The notes beneath the pieces were generated by a model. The model ran no database searches and was not told the origin of the DNA. It saw only the letters and a list, made by a program, of their open reading frames with translations. A stretch of DNA of 59,488 nucleotides from Chloroflexota bacterium. GTDB taxonomy: Bacteria > Chloroflexota > Anaerolineae > JAAYEA01. The stretch covers positions 1-59,488 of the forward strand of contig JAIOAV010000014.1 in the NCBI GenBank assembly GCA_019873665.1, written 5' to 3'. The translations under genes and the position numbers were made by a program. Below, one piece after another: positions 52,269 through 59,488 of the stretch; the first letter of the stretch is position 1; each line of letters opens with the position of its first letter.

Positions 52269-53893
52269 GCGTCGCGCCCGCCTTGCGCCGTGAATTCGCC
52301 GGCGCAGCGATATGCAGCGCGGACCAGCTCCTCCTGCGCCAATTGCACGCCCTCCAGCACCGGCTGGCGTCCCGCCCATCGCTCCTGCAAAAAGTCAGCA
52401 ACCTGCTGGCGCACGTCGTTCAGATCGCGCCCCAACTCGTCTGCCAGGATGGCCGCTGCCTTGAGCGTACACCCCGTCCCCTGGCACGGACCCGTCCCCA
52501 GCCGGGTGCGCTTGCGCAGGTCGTTGAGCGTCCGCACCCACTGGTGGCGGATGACGTAGCGAATCTCCGCCTCGATGACCGGCTCGCAAATGCAGACGTG
52601 CGATTTGAGGTGAGGCGCGGCAACGGTATCGGCGAGGATGCGTTCGGCGTTCGGGCCGTGGCGCTGTAAGAGCCGCTGCGCCGTGTAAAGCGGCAGGTCG
52701 TATTTGGCGGCAACAGCTTTAGCGTCCAGCCACAGCTCGCTGCCAGGCAACGGGACCTCGGCAGTGCGGCAGGGTTGGTGGATCCCCGCCTTGCGACAGA
52801 GCAAGTCAACCGCCTCTTCCGCCATGCGGCGGTAGGTAGTGAGCTTGCCACCCACCACTGAGATCAGCCGCGCGACGCCATCACGCGCCTCGTGATCCAG
52901 CACCACATAGCCACGTGTAACATCCCGCGTGTCCACGCTTTGGTCGCCTGCATCTTGGTAGAGGGGGCGCACCCCGGCGTAGGCCCGCAGCAACCGCGCC
53001 CCGCGAAAGCCCGGCACCAAATCGTTCCCCGCCGCGACCATCTCTTGGATCTCGTGCGGCTCGATGCCCAGCTCCTCCGGCTGCGGCACCGTGAGGGCGG
53101 TCGTGCCGACGATGCACACCTGCTTGGCGGGCACGAGGATGTCGCCGTCCGTGGGATAGCGGCAGCGATTCAGCACATGGTTACACCAGCGGTGGTTGGC
53201 GACGACCATGGTGCCCTTGCTGAGCACCAGCTTGAGCGGGACACCCGCTAGCGCCGCCACTCCTTCGGCCCAGCCGCCCGCCGCGTTCACGACCCAATCG
53301 CAGGCGATCTCGCACTCTTCGCCGGTTAACGTATCCTTCGCCCGCACGCCGCACACCGCGCCATCTCGCACGCGGATGGCCGTCGCACGGTGATGTGTCC
53401 ACACCTCGCCACCGTTTTCCACGATGCCCCGCGCGTTGGCGCGCACCAGGTCAAAGCCATCAATCGCCGCGTCCGGCACGCGGAAAACGCGCCGCAGACG
53501 AGGCGTTAGGTGCGGCTCTTCTCGCCTCGCTTCAGATGGGGAGATTTCCTCCACAGGGATGCCTGCCGTGCGACATCCCGCCAGAAATCTGGCTTCGTAG
53601 GCGGGATCATCATCCTCCGTCGCCACAAAAAACCCACCGGTGTCCTCGATGCAGGCGGCGGCAACGCGCCGCAGGATCGCATTCTCCTCCCGGCATTCGC
53701 GTGCTGAGGTCGGATCGCTGACGACATAGCGCCCGCCGCTGTGCAACAGCCCGTGAAAGCGACCCGTCGCGCCATGCGCCAGGTCAACCTGCTCCAACAG
53801 GATGACGCCCATGCCGCGCAGCGCCAGGTCGCGCGCCACGCCTGTGCCGGTACATCCGCCACCGATGACCACGACATCTGTCCGAATCGCCAT
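52265..53893 (-). CDS. glpA: anaerobic glycerol-3-phosphate dehydrogenase subunit A, 542 aa
   Basis: The catalytic flavoprotein oxidises sn-glycerol 3-phosphate to dihydroxyacetone phosphate. The FAD loop VVVIGGGCTGTGVARD is near 7-22, GATGRFHGLLHSGGRYVV follows, and GGKLTTYRRMAEEAVD is the FAD-binding C-terminal signature. A BFD-like [2Fe-2S] segment with CICEPV and GTGPCQGTGC is at about 435-480. The start at 53893 overlaps the region of the glpK stop and follows GGAGAG. Length is normal for GlpA. Confidence 0.94.
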   Translation of the reverse strand: MAIRTDVVVIGGGCTGTGVARDLALRGMGVILLEQVDLAHGATGRFHGLLHSGGRYVVSDPTSARECREENAILRRVAAACIEDTGGFFVATEDDDPAYEARFLAGCRTAGIPVEEISPSEARREEPHLTPRLRRVFRVPDAAIDGFDLVRANARGIVENGGEVWTHHRATAIRVRDGAVCGVRAKDTLTGEECEIACDWVVNAAGGWAEGVAALAGVPLKLVLSKGTMVVANHRWCNHVLNRCRYPTDGDILVPAKQVCIVGTTALTVPQPEELGIEPHEIQEMVAAGNDLVPGFRGARLLRAYAGVRPLYQDAGDQSVDTRDVTRGYVVLDHEARDGVARLISVVGGKLTTYRRMAEEAVDLLCRKAGIHQPCRTAEVPLPGSELWLDAKAVAAKYDLPLYTAQRLLQRHGPNAERILADTVAAPHLKSHVCICEPVIEAEIRYVIRHQWVRTLNDLRKRTRLGTGPCQGTGCTLKAAAILADELGRDLNDVRQQVADFLQERWAGRQPVLEGVQLAQEELVRAAYRCAGEFTAQGGRDA

Positions 53894-53901
53894 CGCGAAT
53901 C

Positions 53902-55437
53902 CTATCTCTCCACCCAGCCTTTGGCCCGTTCCACAGCGCGCTGCCACCCGCGATAGGCCGTCTCGCGCCGCTCCTCATCCCAAGCCGGCTCGAAAACGCG
54001 GTCAATTTGCCAGTTGGCGCGCAAGTCCTCCAGATTGTCCCATAGCCCGGTCGCCAGCCCCGCCATATACGCCGAGCCCAGCGCCGTCGTCTCTTCCACC
54101 CTGGGCCGGACCACCGGCTTGCCCAGGATATCGGCCTGAAGCTGCATCAGCAGGTTGTTCTTGACGGCGCCGCCATCCACTTTGAGCGTTTGCAGCGCGA
54201 TACCGACGTCGCCAGACCGCGCCGCGTCGTGCGCCATCGCCTCCAGCACCTCACGGCTCTGGTAGCAGATTGCCTCCAGCGTGGCGCGGACGAGGTGCGC
54301 ACGCGTAACGTACCGTGTGAGGCCAACGATCACGCCGCGCGCATACATATCCCAGTGTGGGGCAAAGAGGCCGGAGAACGCGGGCACAAAGTAGATGCCC
54401 CCCGCATCTTCCACCGTGGCCGCGATCTGCTCCGTCTCGGCAGCCGTGCGGATGATTTGCAGATTATCGCGCAGCCACTGCACCGCCGCGCCGGTGATGG
54501 CGATGGAGCCTTCAAGCGCATAGGTAGCGCGCCCTGGTTCCAGGGAATAGGCCACTGTCGTCAGCAGGCCGCTGGGCGAGGAAACGATCCCGCTGCCGGT
54601 GTTCAGGAGCGTGAACGAGCCCGTGCCGTAGGTGTTCTTGGCTTCGCCGGGGCTAAAGCACGTCTGGCCAACCAATGCCCCCTGTTGGTCTCCCAGATCG
54701 CCGCACACCGGGATCGGCGCGCCAAAGGGTCCTGTCGTGGGCGTCGTCCCGTAAAGGCGCTTGTCGCTGGAAGGCCGAATCTGCGGCAGCATCGCGCGCG
54801 GGATGCGCAGGATCGCCAGCAGCTCATCATCCCAGTCCAACGTCCGCAGGTTCATCAGCATGGTGCGAGACGCATTGGTATAGTCGGTAACGTGCGCGCC
54901 GCCATACGGCCCGCCGGTGAGATTCCAGATGAGCCACGTGTCAATATTGCCAAAGAGCGCCTCGCCGCGCTCCGCCTTGGCGCGCACTCCGGGCACATTG
55001 TCGAGAATCCAGGCGATCTTGGGCCCGGAAAAGTAGGTGGCGATGACCAGGCCGGTCCTGGCGCGTACCTCATCCTCCAGTCCCTGATCCATCAAGCGCT
55101 GGCAGATCTCTTGCGTGCGCGTGCACTGCCAGACGATGGCGTTGTATAGCGGCTCTCCGGTGCGCGCATCCCAGATCACGGTGGTCTCGCGCTGGTTGGT
55201 GATGCCTACTGCGGCGATGCGGCGCGGGTTCACTGCGCCTGCGGCCAGTGCGCCCTTGATAACGCGCTGGCTCTTGTCCCATATCTCGCGTGGATCGTGC
55301 TCCACCCAGCCGGGGCGCGGATAGATCTGGCGGTGTTCCTCGTAGCAGGAGGAGACCACCTCCCCACGCCGATTAAAGAGCATGAAGCGCGTGCCCGTTG
55401 TGCCCTGATCGAGTGCGCCAGCGAACTCTGCGAGCAA
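53902..55437 (-). CDS. glpK: glycerol kinase, 511 aa
   Basis: It phosphorylates glycerol to glycerol 3-phosphate, the GlpABC substrate. [15 protein letters not shown] is the N-terminal phosphate loop, with [22 protein letters not shown] and [14 protein letters not shown]. The start is TTG at 55437, 6 nt after a near-perfect AGGAGG; the upstream in-frame ATG at 55506 lies before the promoter. The His that HPr phosphorylates in Firmicutes kinases (HFYG) appears replaced (RLYG). It is the first gene of the operon; no GlpF is present. Confidence 0.95.
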   Translation of the reverse strand: MLAEFAGALDQGTTGTRFMLFNRRGEVVSSCYEEHRQIYPRPGWVEHDPREIWDKSQRVIKGALAAGAVNPRRIAAVGITNQRETTVIWDARTGEPLYNAIVWQCTRTQEICQRLMDQGLEDEVRARTGLVIATYFSGPKIAWILDNVPGVRAKAERGEALFGNIDTWLIWNLTGGPYGGAHVTDYTNASRTMLMNLRTLDWDDELLAILRIPRAMLPQIRPSSDKRLYGTTPTTGPFGAPIPVCGDLGDQQGALVGQTCFSPGEAKNTYGTGSFTLLNTGSGIVSSPSGLLTTVAYSLEPGRATYALEGSIAITGAAVQWLRDNLQIIRTAAETEQIAATVEDAGGIYFVPAFSGLFAPHWDMYARGVIVGLTRYVTRAHLVRATLEAICYQSREVLEAMAHDAARSGDVGIALQTLKVDGGAVKNNLLMQLQADILGKPVVRPRVEETTALGSAYMAGLATGLWDNLEDLRANWQIDRVFEPAWDEERRETAYRGWQRAVERAKGWVER

Positions 55438-55456
55438 ATCTGACCTCCTATGCGAA

Positions 55457-55493
55457 TTGCGCAAACTATAGCCTGTTTCGCGCGCCGCGTCAA
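55457..55493 (-). promoter_or_regulatory. promoter of the glpKABC operon
   Basis: On the minus strand TTGACG (55488-55493), a 17-bp spacer and TATAGT (55465-55470). A palindrome TTGCGCAA (55457-55464) covers the start site and could bind a repressor. Confidence 0.78.
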
Positions 55494-55566
55494 TCCATAT
55501 CCTCAAGGGAACGCGAAAACGGTATGGTCAGCATCCAGAGCTAGCCACCCCGCTTCCTACCGCGCG

Positions 55567-56022
55567 TCAGGAGCCTTTGACTGCCTGCAATACCTCGGCG
55601 ATGTCGGGCAGTTCGGAGATCGGGTATAGCTTGACCCAGGCGATTTTCTGGTTTTCGTCCACCAGGATGTTCGCCCGCTCGGACGTGCCGGCATTGCCAC
55701 GGAAGATATCATAAGCAATAGCGATCGCGCCGTGCGGCCAAAAATCGGAGGGGAGCGACGTTTTCTCGATGCCAAGCTCCTTCGCCCAGGCGCGTTTGGT
55801 CGGCACGGCATCCACGCTGATACCGAGCGGCACGGTGTTGGCATCAGCGAACGCCTGCGCGTTCCCCTCCAGCGATTTCATCTGCTTGGCGCAGACGCTG
55901 GTCCAGGCCAGGGGATGAAACGACAAGAGCACTTTCTTGCCCCTAAAACCGGATAACTTGACGAGCTGGTTGTTCTGATCTCTGACGGCGAAATCGGGCG
56001 CGTCATCCCCTACCTTGACCAT
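55567..56022 (-). CDS. peroxiredoxin with a single cysteine, 151 aa
   Basis: A thioredoxin-fold peroxidase that reduces peroxides. The catalytic motif PLAWTSVC holds the only cysteine in the protein; there is no resolving cysteine, so it is a 1-Cys type needing an outside thiol. The Thr before it is kept, and the later [16 protein letters not shown] strand is typical. It overlaps the korB end by 13 bp, so it is cotranslated with the oxidoreductase. The sense is to guard the oxygen-sensitive enzyme. Confidence 0.85.
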   Translation of the reverse strand: MVKVGDDAPDFAVRDQNNQLVKLSGFRGKKVLLSFHPLAWTSVCAKQMKSLEGNAQAFADANTVPLGISVDAVPTKRAWAKELGIEKTSLPSDFWPHGAIAIAYDIFRGNAGTSERANILVDENQKIAWVKLYPISELPDIAEVLQAVKGS

Positions 56023-56915
56023 TGGTATCTCTCCTTCCCTTTTCTCTGCACGTCCCCGGCGATATCAATTACCAAATCCCGCAGACGCTCCGGATTGACC
56101 TCCACCTCATAGAGCTTCTGTGGGCCCTCTCGCCTGGCAGCCATGTTCTCCTCAAAGGTGGCCTTGGGCGGGCTCTTGTAGATGACCCCCAGTGGGAACT
56201 TGTCCTGTTCTAGCGCCTTGCGGAACGCCTCCACCCTGTCAGTGGGATCGTACGATTCGTCCAAATAGTACGTATGCTCCTTGAACCACTGGTAGGTATT
56301 CACCCTGTTGAAAGTGACGCATGGTTGGAAAAGGTCCAAGATGGCGAAACCCTTGTGCGTAATCGCCTGTTTCATCAGCTCTTTCGTCTGTTCACGATCG
56401 CCGACAAAGGCTCGCGCCACGAAAGAGGCGTCCAGCGCGACGCCGACGGCGACGGGATTGAACGGCTCGGCAAAGACGCCCGCCGTCTGCACCGGCGTCC
56501 GGAAACCCTCGCTGCTCGTGGGGGAGGCCTGCCCTTTGGTCAGGCCATAGACCATGTTGTTGTGCACCAGGCAGGCGATGCCGGGATTGCGGCGAATGGC
56601 ATGGATAAAGTGATTGCCGCCCTCACCGTACATGCAGCCATCGCCGCTATCGGCGATGACCGTCAGCGAGGGATTCGCCGCCTTGGCAGCCGTCGCCACC
56701 GGCAAGCTGCGGCCATGCAGCCCGTTAAAGACGTTCGCGCGCATATAGTGCGGGAGCTTGGCTGCCTGGCCGATGCCGGAAACGAGCAGCAGTTGTTGCG
56801 GCGGGATCTCCAACTCCACCAGGGCCTGCTTGAGCGCGCTCAAGAGCGGAAAGTTGCCACAGCCGGGACACCATGCGATGTCAATGTCTTCGCGGTCGAA
56901 TATCTTCTTGTCCAT
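56010..56915 (-). CDS. 2-oxoacid:ferredoxin oxidoreductase subunit beta, 301 aa
   Basis: The TPP-binding subunit. [13 protein letters not shown] near 16-28 holds cysteines of the cluster site. The TPP/Mg motif is [20 protein letters not shown] through [16 protein letters not shown] (about 90-135). The family (KorB/VorB type) oxidatively decarboxylates 2-oxoacids to acyl-CoA, reducing ferredoxin. The substrate is probably 2-oxoglutarate or a branched 2-oxoacid. It is 10 bp after the alpha subunit gene. Confidence 0.92.
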   Translation of the reverse strand: MDKKIFDREDIDIAWCPGCGNFPLLSALKQALVELEIPPQQLLLVSGIGQAAKLPHYMRANVFNGLHGRSLPVATAAKAANPSLTVIADSGDGCMYGEGGNHFIHAIRRNPGIACLVHNNMVYGLTKGQASPTSSEGFRTPVQTAGVFAEPFNPVAVGVALDASFVARAFVGDREQTKELMKQAITHKGFAILDLFQPCVTFNRVNTYQWFKEHTYYLDESYDPTDRVEAFRKALEQDKFPLGVIYKSPPKATFEENMAARREGPQKLYEVEVNPERLRDLVIDIAGDVQRKGKERYQWSR

Positions 56916-56925
56916 GTTTTCTCCT

Positions 56926-58635
56926 CTACTTGGCCGCTTCCCGCAATTGGGCCGTCAGCCCTTCCACGGAGAAGGGGCGGCCGTCATATTTCAGTATGCG
57001 GTAATCCATCTCCACGCCGGTATATAGCTTCAGCAGCTTGCCCAGTTGTGCCGTGGCGTTGTTCTCCACGACGATGCGTCGCTGCGCCTTTCGCAGATAG
57101 GCAGAAGCCTGTGGCGGGACCGGGAAAACCTGTCCGAAGTGCAAGAAGGCGATATCATCGCGGCCCAGCTCATCCAGCGCTTCCCGGATGACATGGTAGG
57201 TCGAACCCCAGCCGACAACGAGCGTCTGGTACGCTTCAGGGCCGATCAATTCTGGCGGGAGGACTTCGGCCGCGATCCCTTGCAGCTTCCGCAGCCGCTT
57301 GTCCACCATCTGGGTGCGGATGTGTGGATCTTCCGTGATATGCCCGTCCGGAGTGTGCGTGTGCGAATCCGCCACGACAAGGCCTCCCCCATAGCCCGGA
57401 ACAGCGCGCGGCGATACGCCGCTCTCCGTTATCTCATACCGCTGATAGTCCACCTTTGACGCGACCAGATGCTTGTCCATTGGCATCAGGCGCAGCTTGT
57501 CAAAGGCTAGGTTATATGACGATTCGAGCAGGTATTGATCGGTGAGCACGAATGTGGGGGTCTGGTACTTGGCGGCGAGGTCGAACGCCTTTTGCGCCGC
57601 GTAAAAGGTATCCTCGATGCTGCCGGGCGTGAGGAGGATATGCGGGAACTCACCGTGGCCCGAATGCAGCGCCAGCTCCAGATCGCCCTGCTCTGTGCGC
57701 GTCGGCAGGCCGGTGGCCGGGCCGGGGCGCTGCGCGAGATGGATCACAATGGGTGTCTCCGATATGCCGGCCAGGCTAGTGGCCTCCTGCATCAGGGCAA
57801 AGCCGCCACCCGACGTGGTAACCATCGCCCGCGCGCCAGCATAGGAAGCGCCCAACGCCATATTGATAGCCGCGATCTCGTCCTCCGCCTGCTCGACAAT
57901 CACCCCGAACGGCGCGCCATGCTGCGCCATGAAAACTAGCACGCCCGTCGAGGGTGACATCGGATAGGCCGAGAGGAAGTTGCACCCTCCCGCCAGCGCG
58001 CCCAGCGACATGGCATCGCTACCGTTCAACATCAGCTCGTCACGCAAGGCAGGCAGACGCTCCAGGGCAATCTTGAGCCGACCACTATCGCGCAACGCCT
58101 GGCCGCGCGCATAGCCGCGCTGCACGGCGGCGATATTGTTCTGGATGATCTCCTCGGACTTGCCGGTAAAGTACTCGCGCAGATAGCTTTCGACTGCTTC
58201 TTGCTCCACCTGAAACAACGCGGCGACGGCGGCCGCCGCTACGGTGTTTGCGTAGATGGCGCCGCCCACCTCTGTGGCGATCTCAGCAAAGGGCACTTCC
58301 AGGATCGTTGCGCTGTCTGGCGCGCCCGCCATATTCTCCCGCTCGCCAAGATAGACCGTCTGTGGCGAAAGCCTACTTGCCAGATGCGGGATCGCCTGTC
58401 TGCTAAAGGGGACAAAGAGATCAATCCGGTCCACAAAGGCGCGCACCCGCCGCGCCGAGACGCGGATCTCGGTCGAGTTGCTGCCGCCGCGGATGCGCGA
58501 CATGTACTCTGGTGTGGAAAAGACGTGATAGCCGGCGATGCGCAGGATGCGCACCAGCAACGCCTCCACCGTCTGGATGCCCTGCCCGGCCTCGCCGCAG
58601 AGGACGATCGAGATATCCTGCTTCCGTTCACTCAT
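56926..58635 (-). CDS. 2-oxoacid:acceptor oxidoreductase, fused gamma-alpha subunit, 569 aa
   Basis: The gamma domain covers about 1-190 ([18 protein letters not shown], then [12 protein letters not shown]). The alpha domain follows from about 200 ([49 protein letters not shown], then the C-terminal [21 protein letters not shown]). The fused gamma-alpha plus beta layout is the KorAB-like type. The start at 58635 follows AAGGAG; the ATG at 58689 is rejected. It acts in the cytoplasm and hands electrons to ferredoxin. Confidence 0.92.
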   Translation of the reverse strand: MSERKQDISIVLCGEAGQGIQTVEALLVRILRIAGYHVFSTPEYMSRIRGGSNSTEIRVSARRVRAFVDRIDLFVPFSRQAIPHLASRLSPQTVYLGERENMAGAPDSATILEVPFAEIATEVGGAIYANTVAAAAVAALFQVEQEAVESYLREYFTGKSEEIIQNNIAAVQRGYARGQALRDSGRLKIALERLPALRDELMLNGSDAMSLGALAGGCNFLSAYPMSPSTGVLVFMAQHGAPFGVIVEQAEDEIAAINMALGASYAGARAMVTTSGGGFALMQEATSLAGISETPIVIHLAQRPGPATGLPTRTEQGDLELALHSGHGEFPHILLTPGSIEDTFYAAQKAFDLAAKYQTPTFVLTDQYLLESSYNLAFDKLRLMPMDKHLVASKVDYQRYEITESGVSPRAVPGYGGGLVVADSHTHTPDGHITEDPHIRTQMVDKRLRKLQGIAAEVLPPELIGPEAYQTLVVGWGSTYHVIREALDELGRDDIAFLHFGQVFPVPPQASAYLRKAQRRIVVENNATAQLGKLLKLYTGVEMDYRILKYDGRPFSVEGLTAQLREAAK

Positions 58636-58699
58636 CACCACAACTCCTTCCGCAACTCGCGCGATAGGGAATATCAGGCTGCTCCCCATATGGAGAATG

Positions 58700-58733
58700 A
58701 CAAGCCCCCTTGGAGAGACATCCTAAGGGGGCC
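58700..58733 (-). terminator. hairpin after the rubrerythrin-like gene
   Basis: A GCCCCCTT/AAGGGGGC stem (704-711 and 725-732, offset 58000) with a 13-nt loop, followed on the minus strand by TTGTCATTCT. The T-run is poor, so the terminator is probable but weak. Confidence 0.5.
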
Positions 58734-58818
58734 ATGCATCTCTGTCTGTGCTGTGAAGTTTCCCCAATCCAAAGCAGCAGTGCACTACCATTCACCGAGC
58801 GTAGCTCGCGGCGGCAGC

Positions 58819-59298
58819 CTAGTACTCTTCCAGATGATTCCACTCGGCGTCCTCGAGCCATCGTTGCGGGCGCTGCACAAAGGCGATGATATTCTCCAGC
58901 AAAAAGTAGTGCCTGTTCTCTGCCTTGGCCAGTGTCAGGAGCGCCTGCTTCTGCGCCTCGGTTTCGGCCTCCTCGGCCCTGGCCCGGTAGAACTCTTCAC
59001 TCTTGCGCTCGATCTTTTGCGCTTCTTCGTAGAAGGTGATCTGCGCGCCCCCGCAGGCGAAATCAGCATCGCGCGTCATCTGCGCGAACACATCCCGCGC
59101 TCTGCCCAACACATCCGATTCGGGCACGCTGCACTGCTGCTCCTTGAAACTCTGCAGGATCTTATAGTGCCTGACCTCTTCATCGGCCAGCATATTCAAG
59201 ATTGTGTTCAGTCCGGTGTCCGGGCATTTGGCAGCGAGGTCACGATAATACTTTTCGCTCTCCTGCTCCATCTGCATGCCGTACTCGTAGATGTCCAT
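58819..59298 (-). CDS. rubrerythrin-like ferritin family protein, 159 aa
   Basis: A four-helix diiron protein. ExxH iron sites are ADEEVRH near 45-51 and AKAENRH near 119-125, with further glutamates in QMEQESEKYY and EEAQKIERKSEEFY. The end reads WNHLEEY, as in this family. There is no rubredoxin domain, so it is a short erythrin rather than a full rubrerythrin. It probably detoxifies peroxide or oxygen. The start at 59298 follows AGGAGA. It lies upstream of the KOR-peroxiredoxin genes on the same strand. Confidence 0.87.
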   Translation of the reverse strand: MDIYEYGMQMEQESEKYYRDLAAKCPDTGLNTILNMLADEEVRHYKILQSFKEQQCSVPESDVLGRARDVFAQMTRDADFACGGAQITFYEEAQKIERKSEEFYRARAEEAETEAQKQALLTLAKAENRHYFLLENIIAFVQRPQRWLEDAEWNHLEEY

Positions 59299-59341
59299 CG
59301 GCAGTCTCCTGTTCTGCGACAACTCTGTCCCCAACGAGCGA

Positions 59342-59370
59342 ATTGTACTTGGTGGGGACGTAGCAGTCAA
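59342..59370 (-). promoter_or_regulatory. sigma-70 promoter for the rubrerythrin-like gene
   Basis: On the minus strand TTGACT (59365-59370), a 17-bp spacer and TACAAT (59342-59347), with a leader of about 37 nt. Confidence 0.8.
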
Positions 59371-59377
59371 ACCAGCG

Positions 59378-59402
59378 GTCGGCCAGTATGGCTCTGGCCG
59401 AC
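59378..59402 (-). terminator. hairpin upstream of the rubrerythrin promoter
   Basis: A perfect 9-bp stem GTCGGCCAG/CTGGCCGAC with a 7-nt loop. It may end a transcript from beyond the right edge; no T-run is close. Confidence 0.35.
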
Positions 59403-59456
59403 ACATGTGGATTCGGGAGGCATTCCTTGCCATAAACAGGACGGGCACATGCGTAT

Positions 59457-59488
59457 TTACATCTCCAGCTCGGCGATGGCAATGCCAT
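59457..59488 (-). CDS. possible C-terminal end of a gene entering from the right
   Basis: On the minus strand a frame reads GIAIAELEM and stops at 59457. The following hairpin and promoter fit a gene end, but nine residues cannot identify it. Confidence 0.25.
   Translation of the reverse strand, partial: GIAIAELEM

Overview
The window reads as one chromosomal segment of a Chloroflexota bacterium, most likely of the Anaerolineae/Caldilineae type. This is an inference from gene families and architecture, not from a marker gene. The signs are: a DUF4388 protein next to a small GTPase, a DUF6754 membrane protein, an orphan glutamate-mutase-L-like ATPase, secreted proteins with Thr/Pro-rich linkers, a zinc-ribbon protein with repeated PxWL motifs, and an LPxTG protein. 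Coding density and GC are high, and sigma-70-type promoters are easy to see. GlpABC, a 2-oxoacid:ferredoxin oxidoreductase, a peroxiredoxin and a rubrerythrin-like ferritin suggest an anaerobic or oxygen-sensitive life. I see no phage, transposase, CRISPR array, rRNA or tRNA.

Layout. 1-4.9 kb: GTPase and DUF4388 protein (minus), prepilin peptidase, a membrane protein, a methyltransferase and a Nudix hydrolase. 4.9-5.1 kb: first copy of a dispersed palindromic repeat. 5.2-10.8 kb: a GH43-like beta-propeller protein, converging on a minus-strand operon of a PRPP-synthetase-like protein, DegT aminotransferase, polysaccharide deacetylase and GH10 xylanase. 11-15.2 kb: pentaheme cytochrome, acyltransferase, ceramidase-like protein and ADP-ribosylglycohydrolase. 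15.2-17.8 kb: a frameshifted sensor kinase, a PDZ protein and a predicted structured RNA with its own terminator (all minus). 17.9-21.1 kb: ATP sulfurylase, an alkaline-phosphatase-superfamily enzyme and APS kinase as one coupled operon. 21.3-24 kb: a large secreted surface protein.

24.1-33.5 kb is the least described part: nine consecutive plus-strand genes (TTG-start HEAT protein, 99-aa protein, DUF6754, two integral membrane proteins, zinc-ribbon/PxWL protein, MutL-like ATPase, a 357-aa protein and an LPxTG protein). It looks like a membrane-associated machine with no assigned function, and it is my main candidate for an undescribed system.

33.6-45.9 kb (plus): gatC and gatA, a sugar nucleotidyltransferase, a small DUF6504-like protein, alanine dehydrogenase, an aminotransferase, gatB, a fucokinase/fucose-1-P guanylyltransferase fusion, a GalE-like epimerase and a GHMP sugar kinase. 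Together these cover tRNA amidation and activated-sugar synthesis. 45.9-59.5 kb (minus): proC, a lipoprotein, a 213-aa unknown, an orphan HPr with an apparently leaderless promoter, a Mth938-like protein, the second repeat copy in opposite orientation, the glpKABC operon, peroxiredoxin with the two KOR subunits, and a rubrerythrin-like protein.

Start codons were moved where a Shine-Dalgarno sequence or family alignment demanded it; TTG starts are proposed for the HEAT gene, gatA and glpK.
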